Source: Fulvivirga marina
GTDB taxonomy: Bacteria; Bacteroidota; Bacteroidia; Cytophagales; Cyclobacteriaceae
Reading direction: 5' to 3'
DNA: 64,000 bases
Assembly: GCF_016775155.1 (NCBI RefSeq)
Contig: NZ_JAEUGD010000053.1
Coordinates: 124,001-188,000, forward strand
Of this stretch, positions 17,735 through 25,510 are shown piece after piece (position 1 is the first letter of the stretch; the number at the start of each line of letters is the position of its first letter). Made by a program: the position numbers and the translations under genes. The notes beneath the pieces were generated by a model. It was not told where the DNA came from, did not search any database, and saw only the letters and a program-made list of their open reading frames with translations.

Positions 17735-18267
17735 GCAGCTTAACATCCTACTGTGACAAGATAGAAGAAAAAACCGTCATGATTTTTTGCAATGACTGTC
17801 ATAGCATAGCTGAAGTTATGGGCAATGAAAACTTGATCATTCATAACCTGTTGGGAGGGTTAGTGTTGGAGAGTAATGCTCATGACATCAATTACCTCAG
17901 GCACTGCATTGACGAAGAAGGAGCAAGTCAGATAGTTATTGTAGGGCACCTGAATTGTCAGGTGCTCAAACATTTGCTAGATGATGTTTCCGGTATAACA
18001 TTATGGGAAGAGGCTCGTAGCTATGTGGAGGCTCTTTCGCAAGAGATGGTTAGCTTAAATTTAGGGTTATATGACAGAGGGTGGCACCTAATGCATCGTC
18101 ATGTAGCTTTACAGGTCAAAAAACTTTCAGGGATACCTTATATCAGCGAAAAGGTAGAAGCTGATAAGCTAATAGTGACCGGAATAGTTATCGATGACAG
18201 GGAACCCAATCTTCTGGAAGAGACCAACCTTGAAATATTTGAAACTTTAAATTTTAAACTGAATTAA
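17731..18267 (+). CDS. Beta-carbonic-anhydrase-like protein with altered active-site dyad
   Basis: 178 residues, short for a beta-carbonic anhydrase. The zinc ligands are recognisable: C20 in MIFCNDCH, and H73 and C76 in IVIVGHLNCQV, along with the family-like LGGLVLESNAHDINYL. In normal enzymes the first motif is C-x-D-x-R with an Asp-Arg dyad; here it reads C-N-D-C-H, keeping D22 but replacing Arg by H24. This could mean an inactive, sensory or differently tuned enzyme. It overlaps the SulP gene by 4 bp and precedes the porin by 14 bp, so it is part of the carbon-uptake operon and probably works with the SulP carrier. Confidence 0.75.
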   Translation: MSSLTSYCDKIEEKTVMIFCNDCHSIAEVMGNENLIIHNLLGGLVLESNAHDINYLRHCIDEEGASQIVIVGHLNCQVLKHLLDDVSGITLWEEARSYVEALSQEMVSLNLGLYDRGWHLMHRHVALQVKKLSGIPYISEKVEADKLIVTGIVIDDREPNLLEETNLEIFETLNFKLN

Positions 18268-18281
18268 AGAGATCCAATAAA

Positions 18282-19604
18282 ATGGAGAAAAGACTTTTTA
18301 TAGCAAGTATATGCTTGTTGCTTCTTTCTGTGTATTCAAATGCACAGGATACTTCTCAAAAAGGAAAGCCCAAAAATAGTGGAGTAGTGTTTAACCTTAA
18401 TGAGGATGGTAGCCATTATGTAAAGCTTTCAGGGCTTGGACAAATATGGTTAAGAAATACTCAAATGAATCCTGGAACTACAATCAATGGCTATGAAACA
18501 GATAGCTATAGCGATATCAGTATCCGACGACTCAGGTTCCAGATATTTGGACAGATCACAGATAAGGTGTTTTTCTATTCTCAGTTCGGACAGAATAACT
18601 TCAATTTCCACTCACCTAAATATGACGGAGCTTTCTTTCATGATGCTTTGATTGAATATGCGGTTGATAAGGAAAAACTCTCCTTTGGAGCAGGGCTTAC
18701 AGGCTGGAATGGTCTAACCAGGTATGCTTCACCTAGTACGGGAAGCATTATGTCGCTTGATGCACCCCTTTATCAACAGGCTACAAATGGTGTAAATGAT
18801 CAGTTTTTGAGGAAATTAAGCGTTTATGCTAAGGGACAGTTGGGTAAGCTCGATTATCGTATAGCACTGACTCAGCCCATGACGGTTTCCGGCGCTCCTG
18901 AAGCTCCGACCGGAACTGATTTTTCATTTAGTAATGAGCCCCCTAAAAAACAGGTTCAGGGATATTTTAAGTACATGCTTATGGGTAAAGAATCAAACCT
19001 GACACCCTATGAGGCAGGATCTTACCTGGGAAAAAAGAGTGTGTTCAATATTGGTGGTGGGTTTATCTACCAGCAGGATGCCATGTGGGCACTCGATAAT
19101 AATGCAGAGATAGTGAATAAAGACATGGTGTTATTTGGACTGGATATATTTTACGACAAACCTCTTACTGATGAAACAGCGTTGACAGCATATGCAGCCT
19201 ATACCAACTATGATTTTGGTAATGGTTATGTCAGGAATGTTGGAGTGAATAATGCTGCTACCGGATCAGGCGGAGCTACGGTAGGTGGCTACGGTGGAGC
19301 TTTTCCTATGGTAGGTACTGGTAATACTATGTACGCACAGGCCGGTTATCTTTTTGGTGAAAACATAATCTCAGAAGGAGGGAAGTTACAGCCTTTCGCT
19401 GCATTGCAGTATTCTGATTATGACTACCTTGATGATAGTATGGTCATGTATGAGCTGGGAGCTAATTATCTGATTCAAGGAGGGCATAATAGCAAGTTGA
19501 GTTTTGTATACCAAAGTAGACCAACTTATAAAAATGAGGCTGGTGAAAATGTATTAGATACCCGAAAAGGGATGGCAGTTTTACAATATCAGGTAAGTTT
19601 TTAA
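18282..19604 (+). CDS. Outer-membrane porin (OprO/OprP-like), carbon-uptake operon
   Basis: 440 residues with a signal peptide (about 1-21, ending SNAQ). The rest alternates aromatic and polar residues as in a beta-barrel and ends in F (LQYQVSF), the usual terminal residue of outer-membrane barrels. Phosphate-selective-porin-like features are present, such as DISIRRLRFQIFGQITDKVFFYSQFG split across strands. It follows the carbonic-anhydrase-like gene by 14 bp, which suggests that it lets bicarbonate or another anion cross the outer membrane. The anion preference is inference from context. Confidence 0.8.
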   Translation: MEKRLFIASICLLLLSVYSNAQDTSQKGKPKNSGVVFNLNEDGSHYVKLSGLGQIWLRNTQMNPGTTINGYETDSYSDISIRRLRFQIFGQITDKVFFYSQFGQNNFNFHSPKYDGAFFHDALIEYAVDKEKLSFGAGLTGWNGLTRYASPSTGSIMSLDAPLYQQATNGVNDQFLRKLSVYAKGQLGKLDYRIALTQPMTVSGAPEAPTGTDFSFSNEPPKKQVQGYFKYMLMGKESNLTPYEAGSYLGKKSVFNIGGGFIYQQDAMWALDNNAEIVNKDMVLFGLDIFYDKPLTDETALTAYAAYTNYDFGNGYVRNVGVNNAATGSGGATVGGYGGAFPMVGTGNTMYAQAGYLFGENIISEGGKLQPFAALQYSDYDYLDDSMVMYELGANYLIQGGHNSKLSFVYQSRPTYKNEAGENVLDTRKGMAVLQYQVSF

Positions 19605-19674
19605 AAAGTTAAAACTTGCGTTAACAAATCATTGATTTGTGGGTTAATACAGCATAACACGCGTTATAACTATA

Positions 19675-19757
19675 GAGAGGTTGTTTGTAGGTTCTTTTGG
19701 TTTTTTCCTATTCACCTATCAGGGATAATAACCAAGCTTATAGGCAACCTCTTTTAT
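19675..19757 (+). terminator. Possible terminator after the Dab operon
   Basis: AGAGGTTG (19676-19683) is complementary to CAACCTCT (19745-19752), which is followed by TTTATT. The loop is long (about 61 nt) and could fold further. It lies between the porin and the convergent glycosyltransferase operon. Weak support. Confidence 0.3.
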
Positions 19758-19848
19758 TGTAATAATTGTCCCGCCTGAAATAGCGTTACACAAAAGTGAC
19801 CTTATGAAAAAGAAGAAAGGCCTGCATGGTTTACCAGGTATGATTCTT

Positions 19849-21411
19849 TTATTGAATTAAATTAAAATAGAGCACTTCCTGTTCGTTACCCGGATTTGGA
19901 TAGAATTCAAATACTTCTTTTGCATCATTTAGAGGTTTGCCAGTAACTATTACCGTGTTATTCCTAAAGTTTTGTCCATAGGGAGCTACATTTACTTTTC
20001 TGCCGATCTCCCAAATCCGTACAGGGTTAAGCTTTACGGTACTGTAGATTGGTTTTGAACGGATAGCCTGTATATGCCTTACTTCTCTGAGATCACTATA
20101 CTTCGGGTTATCCTGTTTGATTGTAGGAATTAAAGGCCATATCGCTACATCAAAAAATAATACAGCAGCAATAGATGCGGAATAGACCAACTCTTTTTTT
20201 CTCCATAAACTCATCCCGGCTGCAATAACTAAACCAAAGCCAGATACAGTAATGAGTAGGAAAGAAGTCGCATCCATTCTTTCTGTTTTGACGCCAAATT
20301 GCCAAGCGACTATGGTAGTAGCCGCTATAACCAGTATAGTTAATATCCCTTGAACAAGCATAAATAATCGTGTTGCTTTGTCAGAGCTACCTTTTTGATA
20401 ATTTTCTATGTGATGCGAAACCATTGCCCCAATGAGTACAGCCAGTGGAGGCAGAGCTGGCAAAAAGTACCTTTCCTTTTTTTCGGGAATCACGGAAAGT
20501 AAAAATAAAGTCATTAAAAACCAGAAGAGGACAAGCTTCATGCTTTTGGCGGGAAATTTCAATTGTAATTTTTTGAAGCTATAGAAGGCAAATACGGTAG
20601 TTAGAGCCCAAATACCGGTAAATAATGGAAAATGCAGATAAAACCAGAATGGTCTGTTATGTCGGTTGATCCAGGCACTGCTTTCCTCATGGGCAATCTG
20701 AGTAGCAATATCAGGAATCTTGATATATAAGTAAAGGGGCCATGCTGCGCTAACCAGCAGCATGATCAGGATAGAAAGACCTGCACCTGTTAGAGTGGGT
20801 TGGCTAAATTTATTTTTACTTACAAAAAAGGCAATAAGAAAGGGTAGTAAAAGCGCATAAAATGAAACAGGGCCTTTGCTCAAAAATGAGAACCCCATGA
20901 GTACACCAGATAAAATCCAGTATTTTAAAAGGTTGTGTTTTGATGCACGATAAAGCATCCATATGGCACCAAGCATAAAGGCATTGCAATAAATATCCCA
21001 GGCACCGGTTTTGGCTTCTTCTATAAGCATATAGCATGAAGCTAATATCGCAGCCGAGTAAAAGGCGGCATTACTGTTTAAGAAAAGATCTTTCACTAGT
21101 CCGTAGAGAAAGAAGATCATAATGGTGGCGATCATTGCTGAGGGGAAGCGTAGCGCCATCAGGCTATTGGGGTCGCCGTTAAGGGCTATCGATGCCGCTG
21201 TGATCCATGTGGGAAGGGGAGGCTTCCTTATTCGGGTATTTCCATTGAGGGTAGGAATTGCCCAATTACCGCTCTCCAGCATTTCCCGTGCTGAGATGAA
21301 ATTACGGGCCTCCATAATAGTGGGAGGTGAAACATCAGCCAGATGAGTAAAAAATAAGATGATACAGATTCCTAACAACAAAGGTTTTTGATAAGGTATA
21401 CTGGGAATCAT
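19849..21411 (-). CDS. ArnT-like membrane glycosyltransferase (PMT/GT83 superfamily)
   Basis: 520 residues with about ten to twelve membrane helices. The first periplasmic loop carries the acidic catalytic-type motif (MEARNFISAREMLES) and the GNTRIRKPPLPTWI segment, matching the D/E-E and KPPL motifs of ArnT and related transferases that move a sugar from a polyprenyl-phosphate carrier onto lipid A or protein in the periplasm. FLSKGPVSFYALLLPF and PEKKERYFLPALPP are further family features. It overlaps the LAB_N gene by 4 bp. With the upstream GT2 and LAB_N genes it forms a complete carrier-charging, flipping and transfer set. The acceptor is unknown. Confidence 0.85.
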   Translation of the reverse strand: MIPSIPYQKPLLLGICIILFFTHLADVSPPTIMEARNFISAREMLESGNWAIPTLNGNTRIRKPPLPTWITAASIALNGDPNSLMALRFPSAMIATIMIFFLYGLVKDLFLNSNAAFYSAAILASCYMLIEEAKTGAWDIYCNAFMLGAIWMLYRASKHNLLKYWILSGVLMGFSFLSKGPVSFYALLLPFLIAFFVSKNKFSQPTLTGAGLSILIMLLVSAAWPLYLYIKIPDIATQIAHEESSAWINRHNRPFWFYLHFPLFTGIWALTTVFAFYSFKKLQLKFPAKSMKLVLFWFLMTLFLLSVIPEKKERYFLPALPPLAVLIGAMVSHHIENYQKGSSDKATRLFMLVQGILTILVIAATTIVAWQFGVKTERMDATSFLLITVSGFGLVIAAGMSLWRKKELVYSASIAAVLFFDVAIWPLIPTIKQDNPKYSDLREVRHIQAIRSKPIYSTVKLNPVRIWEIGRKVNVAPYGQNFRNNTVIVTGKPLNDAKEVFEFYPNPGNEQEVLYFNLIQ

Positions 21412-22064
21412 GAATAAGCCTGCTTTTTTTGTGGTGCTGTTTTATAATGAATAAAAAGGTTTCTGGAATATATGATCACGCCAAAAAACTGCCCGACAAT
21501 GAGTACCGGATCGAGCCGGAATATAGCGTAAGAAATGATCATCAGGGAACCAACGAGGCTGATTATCCAGAAACCAGGTGGAAGTACTGATTTCTTTAAT
21601 TTTTCTGAGTGTAACCACTGATAGACAAACCGGAAGGTAAATATGATCTGTCCGGCAGACCCCCAAACCATTAATGGAAAAGAAATTTCCGGATTATGGA
21701 GCAGCGAATGGAAGTGAAACTGCTTGTTGAGTAGCAGGTAGCATAAGGCAATAACAGGGCTGGCCAGCGTACTTACTCTGAACCAAACGGGCAAGTATCT
21801 CCATGCCTTTTTAAAGCGCAGGTTTCGAATATAAATGAAATAGGAGATAAGTTGCCCACCGATAATGACAATGTCATTTCTTAGTACTCCATACACTATT
21901 AATAAAAAAGAGGCAAACAGGCTTAATTGCCAGAATATAGTGGGGGAAAGTACTTTGCCTGCTTTTTCGGATTTAACCCATTGTACAATCAGGCGTGCTG
22001 AAAACAAGCCCTGAGCTATAAAACCAATGGTGTAAATCCAGATATCACTTATGTGCCAACTCAA
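21408..22064 (-). CDS. Lipid-A-biosynthesis N-terminal (LAB_N) domain membrane protein
   Basis: 218 residues made of two similar three-helix units, each containing a Q/F-x-x-R-x-x-x-Q-W-x-x-S-E pattern: FSARLIVQWVKSEKAGK near residue 22-37 and FTFRFVYQWLHSEKLKK near 140-155. Each unit is followed by a W-x-x-S/L segment and a helix. LAB_N proteins accompany polyprenyl-phosphate glycosyltransferases and lipid A modification genes and are thought to help move or present lipid-linked sugars. It overlaps the GT2 gene by 20 bp and the ArnT-like gene by 4 bp, indicating strict co-expression. Confidence 0.85.
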   Translation of the reverse strand: MSWHISDIWIYTIGFIAQGLFSARLIVQWVKSEKAGKVLSPTIFWQLSLFASFLLIVYGVLRNDIVIIGGQLISYFIYIRNLRFKKAWRYLPVWFRVSTLASPVIALCYLLLNKQFHFHSLLHNPEISFPLMVWGSAGQIIFTFRFVYQWLHSEKLKKSVLPPGFWIISLVGSLMIISYAIFRLDPVLIVGQFFGVIIYSRNLFIHYKTAPQKKQAYS

Positions 22065-22782
22065 GTTCAGATATTTTGTATTTAATACTCTTTTTCCTCA
22101 TCCATACAAATACCAAGGTATCTATGAATGGTCCGGCAAGCCTGTTGAATAAATGATACTTGGCTGTGCCTGCATATCGCTCAAAGTGTTGTACTTCAAG
22201 CTGTTTAACGGCTCCTCCCTGAAGCTGTATAAGTGCTGGTATGAAACGGTGCATGCCTTTAAAAAAGGGAAGCTTTTTGGCTGCGTCAGTTTGCATCAGT
22301 TTTAACGGACAGCAGGTGTCGGCAATGCCATCATTGATCACCATACGTCTGAACCCGTTAGCTATTTTGGAAGAGATTTTTTTTATAATAGTGTCTTTTC
22401 TTTGGGCACGAATGCCGTTGACCAGTGTAAAATTATTAAGATGTTCAAAATATTTGAGGAAATCGCTGGGAGATGTTTGCAAGTCCGCATCAATATACCC
22501 CATGTACTGAGTATCACAAAGGTCAATTCCTGCCTTGATGGCTGCGCTTAACCCACAATTGCTCTCTAAGGAAGCGTAGTAATAATGGTTAGCGCCTTTG
22601 CCGCGACATATATCCTTGATTAATTCCAAACTACCGTCATTAGAGCCGTCGTTAACAAAAAGTACCTTGGAAGACAATGGAGTTTGTGCCATGTACTTAT
22701 CCATTTCTTCTTTAAACCTAGGCAGGCTTTCTACTTCATTATATACCGGAACTACAATGGTGAGCAGGTATTCAGACTCCAT
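22045..22782 (-). CDS. GT2 family glycosyltransferase, dolichyl/polyprenyl-phosphate mannosyltransferase-like
   Basis: 245 residues with the GT-A fold start LTIVVPVYNEVESLP (residues 7-21), the nucleotide-binding VLFVNDGSNDGSLELI and the metal-binding YIDADLQTSP near residue 96-105. No large C-terminal membrane region, so it resembles DPM1 rather than ArnC with two helices. It probably charges a polyprenyl phosphate with a sugar for the ArnT-like transferase encoded downstream. It overlaps the HD-protein gene by 11 bp and the LAB_N gene by 20 bp. Confidence 0.87.
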   Translation of the reverse strand: MESEYLLTIVVPVYNEVESLPRFKEEMDKYMAQTPLSSKVLFVNDGSNDGSLELIKDICRGKGANHYYYASLESNCGLSAAIKAGIDLCDTQYMGYIDADLQTSPSDFLKYFEHLNNFTLVNGIRAQRKDTIIKKISSKIANGFRRMVINDGIADTCCPLKLMQTDAAKKLPFFKGMHRFIPALIQLQGGAVKQLEVQHFERYAGTAKYHLFNRLAGPFIDTLVFVWMRKKSIKYKISELELAHK

Positions 22783-23407
22783 GTCGCAGGTCCTCCAAAG
22801 TTTTGATGTTTTTCTTGATGTTCATTTGTTTGCCCTTTTCAAGGTTATTTTTTGCATAGGCAGTACAATAGTTATGCTGATGCAGAAAGTCCAGGTTTTG
22901 TCGGTGCCATTGGTCATCACTTACCTTCGTTTCGAAGATGAGCTCCCATTCTTTCCTGAGTTGTTTCGACAACTGAAAGTAATTTCTACAGGAGAGATGG
23001 TACAGGTCTGCATCACAGATAACTTTTTCAATTATATCATGAGGCTCAATGTCTAATTGCGTTACGCTAATGCAATTCATTACTTTATGAATCTTTGATG
23101 TTGGGTAGCCATTATTTAACAAAAAATCCCGGGCAATGTTCTTGCCCTCTTCTTCATGGCTATTATAAGTGTAAAGGTAACCAGTATCGTGAAACCAGGC
23201 AGCAACCAGCAATATCTCTCTGTCATTTTTGTTGAGTTGCATGCCGCGGCTTATTTCATCACAAGCATTTACCACCATTTCTGTATGATCCAGGTTGTGG
23301 AAAATCAACTTACTGGTTCTCAGCTCTTTAAAGAGTGAACGGACATGAGCTTCTACTTTTGTTAGTATCTCAGACTTTAGCACTTTTTCAACCTTTACAG
23401 ACACCAC
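22772..23407 (-). CDS. HD-domain phosphohydrolase-like protein
   Basis: 211 residues. HD-superfamily metal ligands are seen in order: FHNLDHT (about 36-42), AAWFHDTGY (about 69-77), SHEEEGK and CDADLYHL (about 131-138). The C-terminus (from about 150) is Lys-rich and helical with no membrane segment. HD proteins of this size hydrolyse phosphates or cyclic nucleotides, but the substrate cannot be read from the sequence. It is the first gene of the minus-strand operon with the GT2, LAB_N and ArnT-like genes, divergent from the ECF sigma gene at 23547. Confidence 0.8.
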   Translation of the reverse strand: MVSVKVEKVLKSEILTKVEAHVRSLFKELRTSKLIFHNLDHTEMVVNACDEISRGMQLNKNDREILLVAAWFHDTGYLYTYNSHEEEGKNIARDFLLNNGYPTSKIHKVMNCISVTQLDIEPHDIIEKVICDADLYHLSCRNYFQLSKQLRKEWELIFETKVSDDQWHRQNLDFLHQHNYCTAYAKNNLEKGKQMNIKKNIKTLEDLRHGV

Positions 23408-23546
23408 GTATAATATTTGAAAGTGGTTGGTACTAAGGTGTTAAAAAAAAATCAATGTGACAACAATCATAAATTTTAGGTGATGTACGTTCTATTTCAA
23501 CCAACCTTTATTCCATACCTTACGTGTTGACCTTATCGAATAAATA

Positions 23547-24107
23547 GTGGAAGAGAATAAGAGCTTTTATGAGTTGATAAAACAGTGCAGTAGAGGGATC
23601 CAATCTGCACAGGATAAACTCTATATGGAGTTTTACAGCTATGCTATGAGTATAGGTTTGAGGTATTCCAGAGATAGAGAAGAGGCAATAGAAATAGTCA
23701 ATGATGCTTTTTTTAAAGTCTTTACCAATCTCGACAAATATACACCCGGGTTATCCTTCAAAGGGTGGCTCAGACGGATTGTTATAAATGCCTCTATAGA
23801 TTACTATAGAAGAAATGAAAAACATTACCATGGTGTGGATATCTCTTATGCAAACCTTGAGCATACAAGCGAAGATGTATTGGACGATATTTCAGAAAGG
23901 GAGATTATTGAGCTTATTCAAGAACTGCCACCTTCTTACCGAATGGTTTTTAACCTTCATGTAATCGAAGGTTATAAGCACGAAGAGATAGCGAAAAAAC
24001 TCAATATCAGTGTGGGAACTTCTAAATCTAACTTATCGGTAGCACGTACAAAACTACAGTTGGCGATCAGCAAAATGAGAGGGATTAAAGGTCAGAAACA
24101 TGGATGA
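23547..24107 (+). CDS. RNA polymerase ECF-type sigma factor
   Basis: 186 residues. Region 2 is recognisable (LYMEFYSYAMSIGLRYSRDREEAIEIVNDAFFKVF near 25-60, with the GWLRRIVINASIDYYRRN stretch of regions 2.3/2.4). Region 4 is at about 125-180 (ELPPSYRMVFNLHVIEGYKHEEIAKKL, then a helix-turn-helix with SVGTSKSNLSVARTKL). The start is GTG at 23547, immediately after an in-frame TAG, so no earlier start exists. It overlaps the next gene by 8 bp, the usual arrangement for a sigma factor and its membrane-bound regulator. Confidence 0.92.
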   Translation: MEENKSFYELIKQCSRGIQSAQDKLYMEFYSYAMSIGLRYSRDREEAIEIVNDAFFKVFTNLDKYTPGLSFKGWLRRIVINASIDYYRRNEKHYHGVDISYANLEHTSEDVLDDISEREIIELIQELPPSYRMVFNLHVIEGYKHEEIAKKLNISVGTSKSNLSVARTKLQLAISKMRGIKGQKHG

Positions 24108-25494
24108 CAATAAATTTGACAAAAAATTAAAGGAGAAGGTTGAGAACTTCCGCGATGAGCAATTTGATGAACATGCTTTGACAGGTTTACGTGAGCGAAT
24201 GGCGGGAATATCTTATCAACCTTGGTACGCTCCCTACAAAAAAGCTGCGGGCTATGCTGCTGCGGTAATATTGATCAGCCTGCTCAACTTCGGGTTGTTT
24301 GCTTATTTTAATGGTAATCGCGACCGAGAACTTCTTGCAAGTATAGAGGAATTGAAGCAGGACATGAGTAATTATGAAAAGCTGAAAAGAGATTACGAAA
24401 CACTTCAGCTGACCAAGACCAAAGCTGAAATTGATACTGATACCATATATATATATAAAGGGTTAGTTAGCAATAATGGCTATGGTCATACTTCATACAG
24501 TGGACGGCAGGCCATGAAGACAACATACCATGAACCCAGACAGGGGAAGCAAGGACGGGCCAATGCTCAAGCAGAAGACATACCTTTAGGAAGGGTAGAC
24601 GAGCTTTCAGAGGAAGTTAAAGACTTTTTGGCTCAATATCAATTGGCTTATATTGGTGAAAATGAGCAGGTTTATCTGCAATATCACAATCGGGACGATG
24701 CCCGGTTTGTTAATAGAAAAGGTTATGACAGTCCCTGGTCTCCGAACTTTTCGGATATAGCTCTGGCTTCGGTAGATGTCTCTGAGCCGGAAGGAAAAGC
24801 TCTGGATAAGCATAGAAAACAGGCTCTTCCTGCTAAAGTGCTTCGGGATATTGAAAAACAGCGAATGAAGGGTATAGGCTTTCAGTATGGCCCTGAAGTA
24901 GATATAATGAAACTTGCCTCAGATCGTGGTTCGGGCCATCCCGGGATAGCTGCCGGTATCAAAGCCGAATTTATTCTGTCGCCTTCCTTCAGGGTTGAGA
25001 CCGGGGCGAAATATTCCTACACAAGCTATAGAGTAAACGATCCGGCGAAGCTGGGGGATAAACTTGCAACTTACCCAGGCTTGAACGAGGATATTGGTAA
25101 ACTCCAGCAAATTGAGCAGCGGACATATGCAGTAACTGTACCGGTGCAATTGAAATACTATCACCCTGTAGCCCGAGACCGTTATATTTTTGCCTCGGTA
25201 GGACTTTCTCCGCAGATGCAGGTGCTTCAGCGGTTTGAGTACGAGTATGAGTATAAGTATACTTCCGATGAAAATGATTTTTCTGTAGATATTGAGGCGT
25301 CCAAGCATTTTGATGATGGTAAAATATATACCGGAATGTTGGATGCAAGCCTGGGTATTGAGAAGAAACTTAAGAACCACTCCATATTACAACTCTCAGC
25401 TTTTTATGGCAGAGGCATAGGAAAGTTGGGCATGGAGGAGAGTGAACTTGCTATGATAGGATTGAGGTCTGCACTTAAATTTAGGGTCAACTAG
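24100..25494 (+). CDS. Membrane-anchored protein with C-terminal outer-membrane-barrel-like domain, ECF partner
   Basis: 464 residues. A charged N-terminal cytosolic part (1-45) is followed by one membrane helix (about 50-72, YAAAVILISLLNFGLFAYF), a coiled-coil-like stretch (about 78-112), a low-complexity linker and a C-terminal domain (about 255-464) rich in alternating strands with RVETGAKYSYTSY and IFASVGLSPQMQV, typical of PorT/OmpA-type beta-barrels in Bacteroidota. The overlap with the ECF sigma gene suggests that it senses an envelope state and controls the sigma factor, although no canonical anti-sigma zinc-finger (HxxxCxxC) is seen. One protein cannot easily span both membranes, so the C-terminal domain may be a soluble relative of the barrel fold. 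Confidence 0.6.
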   Translation: MDDNKFDKKLKEKVENFRDEQFDEHALTGLRERMAGISYQPWYAPYKKAAGYAAAVILISLLNFGLFAYFNGNRDRELLASIEELKQDMSNYEKLKRDYETLQLTKTKAEIDTDTIYIYKGLVSNNGYGHTSYSGRQAMKTTYHEPRQGKQGRANAQAEDIPLGRVDELSEEVKDFLAQYQLAYIGENEQVYLQYHNRDDARFVNRKGYDSPWSPNFSDIALASVDVSEPEGKALDKHRKQALPAKVLRDIEKQRMKGIGFQYGPEVDIMKLASDRGSGHPGIAAGIKAEFILSPSFRVETGAKYSYTSYRVNDPAKLGDKLATYPGLNEDIGKLQQIEQRTYAVTVPVQLKYYHPVARDRYIFASVGLSPQMQVLQRFEYEYEYKYTSDENDFSVDIEASKHFDDGKIYTGMLDASLGIEKKLKNHSILQLSAFYGRGIGKLGMEESELAMIGLRSALKFRVN

Positions 25495-25510
25495 TCTTTC
25501 TTTCATGTAG

